A stretch of DNA of 64,000 nt from Anaerotignum sp. (GTDB lineage: Bacteria > Bacillota > Clostridia > Lachnospirales > Anaerotignaceae), in NCBI RefSeq assembly GCF_030625865.1, contig NZ_DAOUQB010000007.1:1-64000 (forward strand). The letters are read 5' to 3'. Below the pieces are notes generated by a model, which was not told the origin of the DNA, did no database searches, and saw only the letters and a list, made by a program, of their open reading frames with translations. Shown piece after piece: positions 24,692-33,098 of this stretch (position 1 is its first letter; each line of letters starts with the position of its first letter). Made by a program: the position numbers and the translations under genes.

Positions 24692-25879
24692 CTAAAGAAG
24701 GTCTTTTTTTACTAAAAAATAAGTTACTTCTGCGTTAGAGTCATTCTTGCTTTTCATGATGATATCCCCAGTTTTATTCGTGAAATAATGATTTAAAATA
24801 TTCAATTTATCTTGATTAAAATCAAATTTAATTGGTACAAACTCTTGTTTCACATAGTCGAATTTGTAAATAGTATTTTCTTGCGAATTTGTAGTTCCAA
24901 AGTATAAATAATCATCTATTTTTCCTATAGAATCTAATACTGAATAACGGCTACTTATGTCTGAACCCAATTCATCCGGAATAATCATAGGTATCAAATC
25001 TTTATTACTTTGTATTTGTTCTATTAATATTTGTCCGTTTAAAGTATGAAAAATCAGATTATTTCCAATCGCATACATATCCATTACAGGATCATCACCA
25101 ATTTTTGATAGTTTACTTGAGATTAACGGTATTTCTGTAAACTCTTCAGAAGATATATTATAGGTTAATATGTGTGTACTCTCGCTGTAATTATCATATT
25201 TCAATGTGTATAGAAACATTGCGCCGTCATTTACAGTAATACAGGAAATTACATCTCCGGTCCCATTTTGATACTTACCAGACATAATTTCTTTTTGAGA
25301 AGAATTTTGCAGGTTAAACGATGTGACTTTGTAATTTGTACCACTTTCACTTGATGCACTTTCGTCTACTGGAATGATTTCAAATACAAACAAAGTATTA
25401 TTCTCTACATATGTATTGCAAATAAATGTATTGCCAGTCCATTCATAGAATGCAGAGGTATCCCCTGTAGACAAATTCACCTCAAAAATTTTATTTATGT
25501 CATTCTTAAATAAGCAAGGGATATACAGTTTGCCATCATGACTAGATATTCGTCCAGAAATAAATTTGTAGTCTGTGAGATCAAATAACTTTACAGTGGC
25601 ATCTTCTGCAATGGTATATTTATAAAATTGTATATTTAAAAACTCATTGCTCTTATCCCATTCTTCTACAGAATAAATAATTTGCTTATCATCAAAGAAA
25701 AGTATATCTGCTTCATTTGGCAAATTGATTTTTTCTGTATCGGATTTATTTATTACTATGCCCATTGGAGCAGAAGCATCAATTTCTTTTACATTACTTT
25801 CCTTTGATGTAGGAACAGTATTTGCTGCGCACCCAGTTAAACATAAAAAGCATAGCATCAGTACCAATAGTTTTTTCAT
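24692..25879 (-). CDS. surface lipoprotein, probable beta-propeller (unknown function)
   Basis: This 395-residue protein has a lipoprotein signal (CFLCLTGCAAN, Cys about 17) and a long secreted part. That part has repeating short strand patterns such as DILFFDDKQIIYSVEE, DGKLYIPC, NNTLFVFE, DGAMFLYTLKYD, GNNLIFHTLNGQ and DDYLYFGTTN. Such repeats suggest a beta-propeller or related solenoid. The ATG follows CAAGGAGATTTTATCACT. It lies between the integrase remnant and the C39-like peptidase. No enzyme signature is recognised; a sensor or binding role is possible. Confidence 0.8.
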   Translation of the reverse strand: MKKLLVLMLCFLCLTGCAANTVPTSKESNVKEIDASAPMGIVINKSDTEKINLPNEADILFFDDKQIIYSVEEWDKSNEFLNIQFYKYTIAEDATVKLFDLTDYKFISGRISSHDGKLYIPCLFKNDINKIFEVNLSTGDTSAFYEWTGNTFICNTYVENNTLFVFEIIPVDESASSESGTNYKVTSFNLQNSSQKEIMSGKYQNGTGDVISCITVNDGAMFLYTLKYDNYSESTHILTYNISSEEFTEIPLISSKLSKIGDDPVMDMYAIGNNLIFHTLNGQILIEQIQSNKDLIPMIIPDELGSDISSRYSVLDSIGKIDDYLYFGTTNSQENTIYKFDYVKQEFVPIKFDFNQDKLNILNHYFTNKTGDIIMKSKNDSNAEVTYFLVKKDLL

Positions 25880-25996
25880 AGTGATAAAATCTCCTTGTCA
25901 AATTGAATTAGGCTATCATAAAAGTGAAATTAAGAACATTGGTATCTGACTTCCTGTTATATAAAACTCCAAATTATGACAGCCTATGAAATAAAA

Positions 25997-26803
25997 TTAA
26001 TATGCCATTTCTTGTGCAAAGTGGTCATTAGTTGCGTTGTATAACTCGGTTAAAGTTACCCAATAGCTTCCGCCTGCTGATGGCCTAACATTTTTAATAT
26101 TAGGATCGGTTAGTAAAATTTCATCTCCATAGGAATTATATCCGTTTGCGTTCAAAAAGTGTCCATTTGTTTTATACTCCCAGTTTCCGGTTCTTTTAAA
26201 TCTTAGTCTGCATACGACAGGTGTTTCGTGATCTACAGCATACTCTACCATACGCAGAATTTTGCTTTTGCTTGGCTGAGATATTATAACATAAGTGGAG
26301 CCATAATCTTTATTGTCATTAATATATTCAACCATTGGCTCTAAATCACTACCAGCACTAGTTGTACCAATTGCATTAGCTATAGTATTTTGTGAGCTTG
26401 AGTATCCATTAATATAATGAAGTGTCTGTTTGACGGTAGCTGGGCCACAATAATAATTCCGCTCCTGAGTGAAAACTTTAACACCTAATGCCCCACCTGA
26501 TGAAGCAGAACGTGCAACTTTTGATTGTGAGAGTGCACTCAGTTTTTCAATTACGGAGTTATCTTGAATGTTACTACGGCTTGACAATTTATTAGATTTA
26601 CCATTTAAAATTGCTTGTATATCTGCTTCAGATAATGCACTTTTGGAAACATGTCCAGCATCACCTGAAACAGAAAGTGCAGATGTATCAATTTTAGCTT
26701 TAGATTCATTTGCCGTTAGGTCATTTGCAAATGCCATCGTTCCCATTGATGCAATCATTGCTACTGTGAGTACCCCAGTAAATAATTTTTTCGTTTTAAA
26801 CAT
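25997..26803 (-). CDS. secreted C39-like (papain-fold) cysteine peptidase
   Basis: This 268-residue protein has a Sec signal peptide (about 1-26, ending GTMAFAND). A low-complexity Ser/Ala/Lys region follows, then a C39_2-type domain: catalytic Cys in ERNYYCGPATVKQTL (about 119), His in TNGHFLNANGY (about 215) and Asp in LLTDPN. The long Ser-rich stretch may be a propeptide. The ATG follows AAAGGGGGCATATT. Its upstream DNA is a near copy of that before the frameshifted gene at 28819-29417, so the two were probably co-regulated. Substrate unknown. Confidence 0.88.
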   Translation of the reverse strand: MFKTKKLFTGVLTVAMIASMGTMAFANDLTANESKAKIDTSALSVSGDAGHVSKSALSEADIQAILNGKSNKLSSRSNIQDNSVIEKLSALSQSKVARSASSGGALGVKVFTQERNYYCGPATVKQTLHYINGYSSSQNTIANAIGTTSAGSDLEPMVEYINDNKDYGSTYVIISQPSKSKILRMVEYAVDHETPVVCRLRFKRTGNWEYKTNGHFLNANGYNSYGDEILLTDPNIKNVRPSAGGSYWVTLTELYNATNDHFAQEMAY

Positions 26804-26899
26804 AATAATATGCCCCCTTTAAATCTTTTTTGGTTTAACGTTAATGTATAATCGACATCAATTAAATTGTATACTTTTTGCAAATTATGTTTTAATTTA

Positions 26900-27026
26900 A
26901 TTCATGCCAACCTTTTAATCTTATTTTTTAAAAACATTGTGCACTTTGTTTTCACCTCTACGGTAGCATGATACTACAAACATAGTCAAGTCTAGAATTT
27001 CGACATCTTTTGTCATTTTTAAAATG
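26900..27026 (-). repeat. 127-bp promoter block, copy 1
   Basis: Roughly 90 percent identical to 29486-29613, in the same orientation relative to its gene. It carries the promoter and dyads listed separately and most of the 5' leader. The remaining DNA up to 27292 shows no gene. Confidence 0.85.
26958..26989 (-). promoter_or_regulatory. promoter with BlaI/CopY-like dyads before the C39-like peptidase
   Basis: Minus-strand -35 TTGACT (26984-26989), an 18-bp spacer and -10 TACCGT (26960-26965). Two dyads overlap it: CTACGGTAG (26958-26966) and CTACAAACATAG (26974-26985). The layout resembles BlaI/MecI/CopY operators (TACA-N2-TGTA); the repressor is not in this window. Confidence 0.45.
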
Positions 27027-27292
27027 ATTATTTGCTTTTCGACGCAACTTTTATTAAATATATTTATGCCAAAACATCTAAGTTTAAATACGGCTCATGT
27101 AAAAGCTTTTAAGATGGTAAATATATTTACCTATGGATAATATTAATTTGCTTAATTTTAACTAAAAAATATTGAAAGTGTTATGAACATAACCAACCTT
27201 TAAAACACTAATGTAAGAAATCCGTTAAGTTTGTTAGGTGTGTAGGTTAAGCAACTGTTTTTATACCAAAGTCACAGACTTTACATATATAT

Positions 27293-27333
27293 AAAAAAAA
27301 TCCTTAATTTATAAAGTTAAAGGATTTTTTATC
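27293..27333. terminator. bidirectional terminator
   Basis: AAAAAATCCTTAA...TTAAAGGATTTTTT lies between the C39-like gene's upstream region and the membrane protein at 27438; the minus-strand gene ends toward it. Confidence 0.75.
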
Positions 27334-27437
27334 TTTATTCACTTCAAAACAACCGTATTTTTCTTAATTTTTAATGCACCTATAAACTAAACTGACGTTT
27401 GTACTTTACATATCAAATAGGGGGGAATACATACTGC

Positions 27438-27959
27438 TTATTCGCCCCAATATCCTTCTGATAATTGTGTTACTTTACCTGATACAGCATTTACTGTAAC
27501 ATATTTATTTTCTTTATCTAATTTTATACCATAATAATACTTTCGACTGCAACCTAACAATGATTTTTCGCAATTAAGTACAGGTACAGTGGATTCACTA
27601 TACGAATAATTGATAAATTCAGCTTTTCTATCCAAGTTCATATATTGTTCTACAAAGCGTTTTCCATCATTATATGTATAATTTGGTATCGTATAATAAA
27701 TTATTAAAGGTAAAATAAATGAAATTAGAACAATACTAATAATTTTTATCTTTGTTATCTTTGAATAATCCCTGTGCTTTCTAAACAATACCATATAATA
27801 CCAACAGGGTTGTATTATGAATGGAATAAAAATAGCCACAGAATAGGTTCCTCTATACTCCGTGCCCACTTGAAATCCCCAGTATAATTCCAATAATGAT
27901 ATTGTACTAATACAAATAAGTAATAAAATTTTTGTTTTTATACTATCTGATAATTTCAT
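27438..27959 (-). CDS. membrane protein with extracytoplasmic tail (unknown function)
   Basis: This 173-residue protein has three hydrophobic segments (about 10-30, 40-58 and 72-92), then an 80-residue polar C-terminus with three cysteines (LNCEKSLLGCSRK, plus Cys in the membrane part). The tail ends in YVTVNAVSGKVTQLSEGYWGE. A modest AGAGGGATT ribosome site precedes the ATG. It belongs to a string of minus-strand accessory genes in the AT-rich island. No family recognised. Confidence 0.7.
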   Translation of the reverse strand: MKLSDSIKTKILLLICISTISLLELYWGFQVGTEYRGTYSVAIFIPFIIQPCWYYMVLFRKHRDYSKITKIKIISIVLISFILPLIIYYTIPNYTYNDGKRFVEQYMNLDRKAEFINYSYSESTVPVLNCEKSLLGCSRKYYYGIKLDKENKYVTVNAVSGKVTQLSEGYWGE

Positions 27960-27993
27960 ATAATCCCTCTATTAAGTAATAAAAGCTTGACCA

Positions 27994-28033
27994 CTATAAT
28001 AATATCATATCATATGATATGATATTATTATAG
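27994..28033. repeat. perfect 40-bp palindrome
   Basis: CTATAATAATATCATATCAT is followed directly by its exact reverse complement with no loop, then TTTTTTA. It lies 35 bp upstream of the 27438-27959 start codon. It could form a cruciform, serve as a terminator on the plus strand or be a mobile-DNA scar. Confidence 0.85.
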
Positions 28034-28096
28034 TTTTTTAGTATCAAATACTACAATATATTGCTACACATCCCCTATATGTAATGTAAATCCTTT

Positions 28097-28138
28097 AAAA
28101 CAGCCCCAACTAATATGAATTAGATGGGGCTGTTTTTT
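28097..28138. terminator. bidirectional terminator
   Basis: AAAACAGCCCCA pairs with TGGGGCTGTTTT; the interior has a CTAAT/ATTAG helix. It ends the minus-strand gene at 28194. Confidence 0.85.
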
Positions 28139-28193
28139 GAGCGTTAGGTATCAAATTATATATAGTTCTACTAGATGATCTATAATTCCTCGA

Positions 28194-28400
28194 CTATTCT
28201 TCATAAGTAAAATAAAAGAATAGCGATGCTACTATCCAAGCAATAGCCCCTAAATAACACAATCCCGCATCTAAATATATATGAGGCAAATTTAACATAT
28301 TTAAATATCCAACAAATCTACCAATAAGCCCTCCAAACAAAGGGCTGAATAGTATTGAAATAATTGTTAATGTTCTTATGTCTTTTCTTTTATTTTTCAT
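28194..28400 (-). CDS. small membrane protein (unknown function)
   Basis: This 68-residue protein has a basic N-terminus (MKNKRKDIRTL), then two hydrophobic segments (about 10-32 and 42-65) with Gly-rich FGGLIGRFVGY between. The ATG follows TAAAGGAGCATGGT. It is a typical accessory-island small membrane protein. Confidence 0.65.
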   Translation of the reverse strand: MKNKRKDIRTLTIISILFSPLFGGLIGRFVGYLNMLNLPHIYLDAGLCYLGAIAWIVASLFFYFTYEE

Positions 28401-28474
28401 ACCATGCTCCTTTAAAAATTCACTTATAAGATTCTAAATTGAAGATAAGCATATAATTTTTATCCATTATTTGC

Positions 28475-28771
28475 TCAATTCTGACTATTTTTATTAAGCC
28501 AATAAGTTGTATTGAAAATACCAATGTGTTTAATTTTTCTACATTCTATTTTTTCACCAGATGTTTCAATAATTTTCTTCATATCAATGTCATATTCTAT
28601 CATATATGTGCCGATATTATCAATCTTACCTAACGATTCACTTGATACCTGATAAGATAGTTTTTGAGATTCGAGCTTATCATTATGTCTAATTTGTTGT
28701 GTACAGCCTACTAAAATCAGCATTGCAGAAAACAAGGATAAATGCATAAATTTTAAATATATCTTCTTCAT
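28475..28771 (-). CDS. small lipoprotein (unknown function)
   Basis: This 98-residue protein has a lipoprotein signal ending LVGCTQQ (Cys about 23). The 75-residue mature part has DNIGTYMIEYDIDMKKIIE and a second Cys (KIECRKIKH). The ribosome site GGGGCTGAG is weak. It is one of several exported products in this island. No domain recognised. Confidence 0.65.
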   Translation of the reverse strand: MKKIYLKFMHLSLFSAMLILVGCTQQIRHNDKLESQKLSYQVSSESLGKIDNIGTYMIEYDIDMKKIIETSGEKIECRKIKHIGIFNTTYWLNKNSQN

Positions 28772-28818
28772 GTATTAACTCAGCCCCTTAATACTTATAT
28801 TGCTCTCAAATTATACTA

Positions 28819-29417
28819 TTAATATAGAAAGTTATATCCCATCTTCCATGTCCATGACCATTCTGTATCTCTTCCATTAAGATCATATTCAACAACTGCA
28901 TTTAAGTCTTGATAATTTGGGTAATAGAGCAAATATGCTGTATTTATTACACCAGAATCTGGATTATTATAATATTTAAAGCTATATTTAGATGAAGAAG
29001 CACCTGCCTGCAAGGTATCTTTCTTTTGAAATAATGCAAAATCAGTTCCTACAGTAGGTGTTATCCCTTTGAATTTAGGCAATTCCAAAGATACAGAAAT
29101 CGGAAACCCTTCGGTCTTTGCTACGATTGTGCTTGATGGCGTCCAATCTGTTAATGTTGCTTTCTTGTTGTCTTTTGTAATTTCCCATTCAAAGCTTCTT
29201 AACCCAATTCCAGCTCCTGGGGTTTTAATTCTAGCATTACTTTGCATATCCAGATACCATAAGTCAGAATCTGAATCATTCGAGTATCCTTTAACCACTC
29301 CGTAGCCCTCTGTATAACTGTTACCTAAATTTTTGGTGAAGACCATTTTTGAGAATAACCTGTGATAGAGGCCCTTGTACTAAACAGATTAATATTGTCT
29401 GCAATAGGAATATTCAT
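28819..29417 (-). pseudogene. accessory protein disrupted by a frameshift
   Basis: A start with a good AAAGGGGG site lies at ATG 29417 (MNIPIADNINLFSTRASITG). That frame ends after 30 codons, while a second frame opens at 29346 and runs 175 codons to 28819. The switch falls at an AAAAA run, so one base was probably lost or gained there. The second part is Asp/Ser/Tyr-rich with GFPISVSLELPKFKGI and SWTWKMGYNFLY, suggesting beta structure. The promoter block upstream is the sister of the one before the C39-like peptidase. The family is not recognised. Confidence 0.65.
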
Positions 29418-29485
29418 ATGACGCCCCCTTTCGTATACTTTAAAAGTAGTTTTATATCTGGAGGGTACAATAGACGTCCTTTAAA

Positions 29486-29613
29486 ATTCATGCCAACCTT
29501 GTAATCTTATTTTTTAAAAACATTGTGCATTTTGTTTTCGTTTCTACGATAGCATGTCGCTACAAATGTAGTCAAGATTGAAATTTCGACATCTTTTGTC
29601 ATTTTTTAAAATG
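29486..29613 (-). repeat. 127-bp promoter block, copy 2
   Basis: Near copy of 26900-27026, differing at about a dozen positions. It includes the full leader and promoter. The 29418-29733 gap holds no other gene. Confidence 0.85.
29544..29575 (-). promoter_or_regulatory. promoter with BlaI/CopY-like dyads before the frameshifted gene
   Basis: Minus-strand -35 TTGACT (29570-29575), an 18-bp spacer, TG and -10 TATCGT (29546-29551). The dyad CTACAAATGTAG (29560-29571) is a perfect TACA-N2-TGTA box. A second partial dyad, CTACGATAG, is at 29544-29552. Confidence 0.5.
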
Positions 29614-29733
29614 GTTTATGTTTTACACAAAACTACTGCGATAACTTAACTTTACAGAAGGCTTTTTTTTTGATATTATAAGTTAAATTTAGGGTGAAAT
29701 TTCTTTACCGATATTTTAGTTTGATTTATTGTT

Positions 29734-30024
29734 ATGACGATGTTTATTCAGGTTCTTTTTTACAAAAGGGCTTTTTTTGTAAAAAAATGCTTTCGTGAAG
29801 GTGAGGCGCAAAAAGTGAAGGGATATATGCAAATTGTGTCAGGGGTATATTTTTTAATTGTTGCCGTAGGTCTTTTTTTGTGGATACATTTTTTTTCGGT
29901 GGACAGTTTAATAAATAATATGATTGCTGTTGTATTGGGTTTGATTGTTTTATGGTTTTTATTGCTTTATTTTGTTATGAAGAGCAAAGTAAGACCAAGT
30001 AACAAAAAAGAGGAGGATAAATGA
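29734..30024 (+). CDS. small membrane protein (unknown function)
   Basis: This 96-residue protein has two hydrophobic segments (about 32-52 and 60-83) and a basic tail ending KKEEDK. The N-terminal part FYKRAFFVKKCFREGEAQKV is amphipathic. No clear ribosome site precedes the ATG. Its stop overlaps the carbonic anhydrase start (ATGATGA region), so the two are probably co-translated; a GAGGAGG site for the next gene lies inside its end. Confidence 0.65.
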   Translation: MTMFIQVLFYKRAFFVKKCFREGEAQKVKGYMQIVSGVYFLIVAVGLFLWIHFFSVDSLINNMIAVVLGLIVLWFLLLYFVMKSKVRPSNKKEEDK

Positions 30025-30581
30025 TGAATGAGCGGGTAAATAAAATGCTGGAATATAACCGAGTATTTGTAGATAATGAGCTTTTTTCAAAATATGCAAC
30101 GTCGAAATATCCTGATCGTAAAATAGCGATTTTATCCTGTATGGATACCAGAATGACGGAGCTTTTACCGGCGGCTTTGGGATTTAAAAATGGTGATGTA
30201 AAAATCATAAAAAATGCAGGTGGGCAAATCAGCCATCCTTATGGCAGTGTGATTTTTAGTTTGCTGGTTGCAATTTACGAACTGGGTGTAGATACGGTAT
30301 TGGTAATCGGTCATGATGATTGCGGTGTGAGAATTTTGGATGGAGAGAAAATTGTAGAAAAAATGAAATCCAAAGGAATTACCCAAGAGGCTTTGGATGA
30401 AGCGGAACGAAATCACCGAAATCCCATTGAGTGGATGACAGGATTTGGGGATGTTTGCCAGGCAGTGGAAAAAACCATGGGAATCATAAAAACACATCCG
30501 TTGATTCATAGCGGCGTAGAGGTTTACGGCTTTGTCATGAACCCTGAGACTGGTGAGGTTCGGCAAGTTCAGCATGTGTAG
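30021..30581 (+). CDS. beta-class carbonic anhydrase
   Basis: This 186-residue zinc enzyme interconverts CO2 and bicarbonate. The zinc ligands are Cys40 (ILSCMDTRM, with the Asp-Arg dyad), His98 and Cys101 (VLVIGHDDCGVR). NAGGQISHPYGSVIFSLLV is typical. It belongs to the short, type-II-like clade common in anaerobes. It starts at ATG 30021 behind GAGGAGG. The SRAP gene overlaps its last 8 bp. Confidence 0.94.
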   Translation: MMNERVNKMLEYNRVFVDNELFSKYATSKYPDRKIAILSCMDTRMTELLPAALGFKNGDVKIIKNAGGQISHPYGSVIFSLLVAIYELGVDTVLVIGHDDCGVRILDGEKIVEKMKSKGITQEALDEAERNHRNPIEWMTGFGDVCQAVEKTMGIIKTHPLIHSGVEVYGFVMNPETGEVRQVQHV

Positions 30582-31146
30582 GCAGTTTTTATGGCGGCAA
30601 ATGGAAGATAGCAAGGCGGTTCAAAAAATTATGGGTGAAATACACAGAAAAACCCCCAATATTGAATTGCCGGAAATTCTACGCCCATCCAATGAAATCC
30701 CATATCTATTGGTATCCAACGAGGGGAAAACCACAGCAACTGTAGGACATTGGGGGTTTCAAATCCAAAACGGAAAATTGATTTATAATGCAAGGCAGGA
30801 GACAGCATTGTCAAAAAAACTATTTCAAAGTTGTTTTGAACATGGTCGATGTATTGTCCCGGCACATAGTTTTTTTGAGTGGGATCAGAACCATCATTGC
30901 TTTGAATTCTCCATGAACAACAAGAGTTTACTCTATTTTGCGGCTTTATTTCGAAACCAAGGAGCGGAAACGCAAATTGTGATATTAACTACCCATAGCA
31001 GGGGAACGGTGGAAGAGGTTCATCACCGAATGCCATTAATATTAGATGAAAATGAACTACGTGTATGGCTTTATGACCCTTCTGCCTCTGAATTTTTGTT
31101 ATCTCAAGGAGTCCGTGTATTAAAAAAAGAATATGTAAAAGGATAG
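30574..31146 (+). CDS. SRAP-domain protein (HMCES/YedK family)
   Basis: About 190 residues from ATG 30574, chosen because the family needs Cys as residue 2, which crosslinks abasic sites in single-stranded DNA. The start reads MCRQF instead of the usual MCGRF. Other marks are NARQETA, CIVPAHSFFEWD and HHRMPLIL with the catalytic His. The start codon lies within the end of the carbonic anhydrase gene (8-bp overlap), so coupling is likely. Confidence 0.92.
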   Translation: MCRQFLWRQMEDSKAVQKIMGEIHRKTPNIELPEILRPSNEIPYLLVSNEGKTTATVGHWGFQIQNGKLIYNARQETALSKKLFQSCFEHGRCIVPAHSFFEWDQNHHCFEFSMNNKSLLYFAALFRNQGAETQIVILTTHSRGTVEEVHHRMPLILDENELRVWLYDPSASEFLLSQGVRVLKKEYVKG

Positions 31147-31150
31147 AAAA

Positions 31151-31177
31151 GGCTTGAGAAAATCTTAAGTCTTTTTT
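31151..31177 (+). terminator. intrinsic terminator
   Basis: GGCTTGAG pairs with CTTAAGTC (G-T pairs) around a 5-base loop, followed by six T. It ends the carbonic anhydrase-SRAP operon. Confidence 0.65.
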
Positions 31178-31320
31178 ACGAGGAGAAAAAGTGTAGAAAA
31201 GTATGATACAATTGGTTTAAGCGGAGATATATTATCTGATATTAAAACAATATAAGAGCGTTGTAAAAAAAGAAATTTTGGGTATTTTTAATCGTATATA
31301 AAATAAACAGGAGGCTTTCT

Positions 31321-32004
31321 ATGAATGTAACTTATTTGAATCACAGCGGGTTTTTAGTGGAGACACAAAATAAAGTTCTTGTATTCGATTATTATTCTCA
31401 AGGGGGACGTTTTGATTATTTTAACCCTGAAAATTATCAGGGGAAGGATATTGTTTTTTTTGTATCCCATAGTCATAATGACCATTTTGATGCAAAAATA
31501 TTGGATTGGGCTAAAACGGTGTCTTATGTGATTTCTGATGAAACGAGCCTCACTTCGGATTTTCAGGGGGAAGGTCTATACGTGAAACCCCATGCAACCT
31601 ATGAATTCCACGGAATGCAGATCGAAACATTGCTTTCCAATGATGAAGGCGTTGCTTTTGCGGTAGAGGTGGACGGAAAGATGATCTATCATGCTGGGGA
31701 TTTAAATTGGTGGCATTGGAATGGAGAAGGCAAAGAATTTAATGACGAAATCGCCAAGAGTTATAAGGGAGAAATTCAAAAAATAAAGGGCAAAAAATTT
31801 GATTTGGCATTTATTCCTGCGGATTTGCGTCTGGAAGATAAATATTGTTGGGCAACTGATTATTTTATGCAGGAAGTTGGGGCGGCTGCTGTTTTCCCCA
31901 TGCATTTTTGGGGTAGGTTTGATGTCTGTGGGATGTTAAAAGAAAAAAACTATGGGGATAAAATACAGAATATTACGAAAGAAAACCAAAAATTTGAGTT
32001 TTGA
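31321..32004 (+). CDS. metallo-beta-lactamase-fold hydrolase (UlaG-like)
   Basis: This 227-residue cytoplasmic hydrolase has the metal motif SHSHNDHFD (about 57-65) and a later AGDLNWWHWNG. An early LNHSGFLVET and a final MHFWGRFD carry further ligand candidates. The pattern fits the RomA/UlaG-like branch rather than beta-lactamases. The substrate is unknown. It is monocistronic; the ATG follows AGGAGGCTTTCT. Confidence 0.88.
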   Translation: MNVTYLNHSGFLVETQNKVLVFDYYSQGGRFDYFNPENYQGKDIVFFVSHSHNDHFDAKILDWAKTVSYVISDETSLTSDFQGEGLYVKPHATYEFHGMQIETLLSNDEGVAFAVEVDGKMIYHAGDLNWWHWNGEGKEFNDEIAKSYKGEIQKIKGKKFDLAFIPADLRLEDKYCWATDYFMQEVGAAAVFPMHFWGRFDVCGMLKEKNYGDKIQNITKENQKFEF

Positions 32005-32139
32005 AGCAAAAATAACTTGGAGGAGAATTAAGTTTTTCCACGAAGAGGTGTTTTGAAGGATTGAAACTTACCTTAGTCAGAGAAGGTACAGATCTCTGCC
32101 TTTTGATGTGTAGTCAATGAAAATTGGGAGTGACAGAGT

Positions 32140-32946
32140 ATGAAGGGCAAAAATTGGCGGGAATATCAGCCCCCGAGAAAACAGAAAAAACGGCGTAGGC
32201 GCAGAAAAGTCAGATTGCAGGCAAAGCTGATATTATTGCTTTTTCTTTTTGTATTGGGATATGTTGGATTTCAGCTTTATTTTCATTACAGTAAGCCGTA
32301 TATCATAGGGTTGGATGCAGGCCACGGCGGTGTTGATACAGGCGCTGTGGGGGTGATCCGAGAAGTTGATTTGACGGAAAAAACAACGGCGAAGCTGGCA
32401 GAACTTCTGAAGGCAGATGGCCGCTTTCGGGTGGTGCTTTCTCGTAACGAAGGGGATGGGAAAAGCATTACCGATAGAAACAAATTGTTTCAAAGGGCAA
32501 AGCCAAGCCTAGTGCTTTCTATTCATGCAAATTCTGGTGAAGATGCATCTGCCTTTGGTTTTGAGTGTTATCCTTCGCCTCCGGGCAAAACAAACTATGA
32601 GGAAAGTTTGGTGTTTGCCCAATACATAGCGAAAGAAATGGAGGGGGCAGGAGCAAGACTTCGAGGGACTGATGGCATTAGATTTGGTTATTATGTTCCC
32701 GATGAAGAGGGAAATTCCGACAAGCTGTTGTTGGACTCCACAGATACGAAAATTTATGATTATGATACCTTTGGGATGCTAAAAAATATGACTTGTCCCG
32801 CTGTGCTGGTGGAGCAATGTTTTGTTACCAATCAGCAGGATGTGAATGATTTCGGCTCTGACGAGGGGTGTACAAAAGCTGCGGAGGCATACTACCATGG
32901 GATATGCAAGTATTTAGAGAGCTTGGAACATGGAGGGGAAAAATAA
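32140..32946 (+). CDS. N-acetylmuramoyl-L-alanine amidase (Amidase_3, CwlD-like)
   Basis: This 268-residue protein has a very basic cytoplasmic start (KQKKRRRRRKVR), one membrane helix (about 30-48) and an external amidase domain. Zinc-site marks are GLDAGHGGVDTGA (first His), REVDLTEK (Glu), LSIHANSG (second His) and the catalytic VLVEQCFVTN. It cleaves the bond between muramic acid and L-alanine in peptidoglycan. CwlD homologues of this size act in spore cortex modification, but a vegetative role cannot be excluded. Confidence 0.9.
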   Translation: MKGKNWREYQPPRKQKKRRRRRKVRLQAKLILLLFLFVLGYVGFQLYFHYSKPYIIGLDAGHGGVDTGAVGVIREVDLTEKTTAKLAELLKADGRFRVVLSRNEGDGKSITDRNKLFQRAKPSLVLSIHANSGEDASAFGFECYPSPPGKTNYEESLVFAQYIAKEMEGAGARLRGTDGIRFGYYVPDEEGNSDKLLLDSTDTKIYDYDTFGMLKNMTCPAVLVEQCFVTNQQDVNDFGSDEGCTKAAEAYYHGICKYLESLEHGGEK

Positions 32947-33011
32947 CCTTCGATATTTATTTTTTTACTTTAGTTTTATAATACATTAAAACTTTAAATA
33001 TTGTTTCAAAT

Positions 33012-33073
33012 AAAAAAAGTCCCTATGCAAGGATTGATAAGACAAATCTTATATTCTGCAATAGGGCTTTTTC
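33012..33073. terminator. bidirectional terminator of a shared repeat type (copy 2)
   Basis: AAAAGTCCCTATGCA and TGCAATAGGGCTTTTT enclose an inner GATAAGA/TCTTATA helix. It lies between the convergent amidase and AI-2E-family genes. Confidence 0.75.
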
Positions 33074-33098
33074 TATGATTTTACTTACCAAGGGCGGG

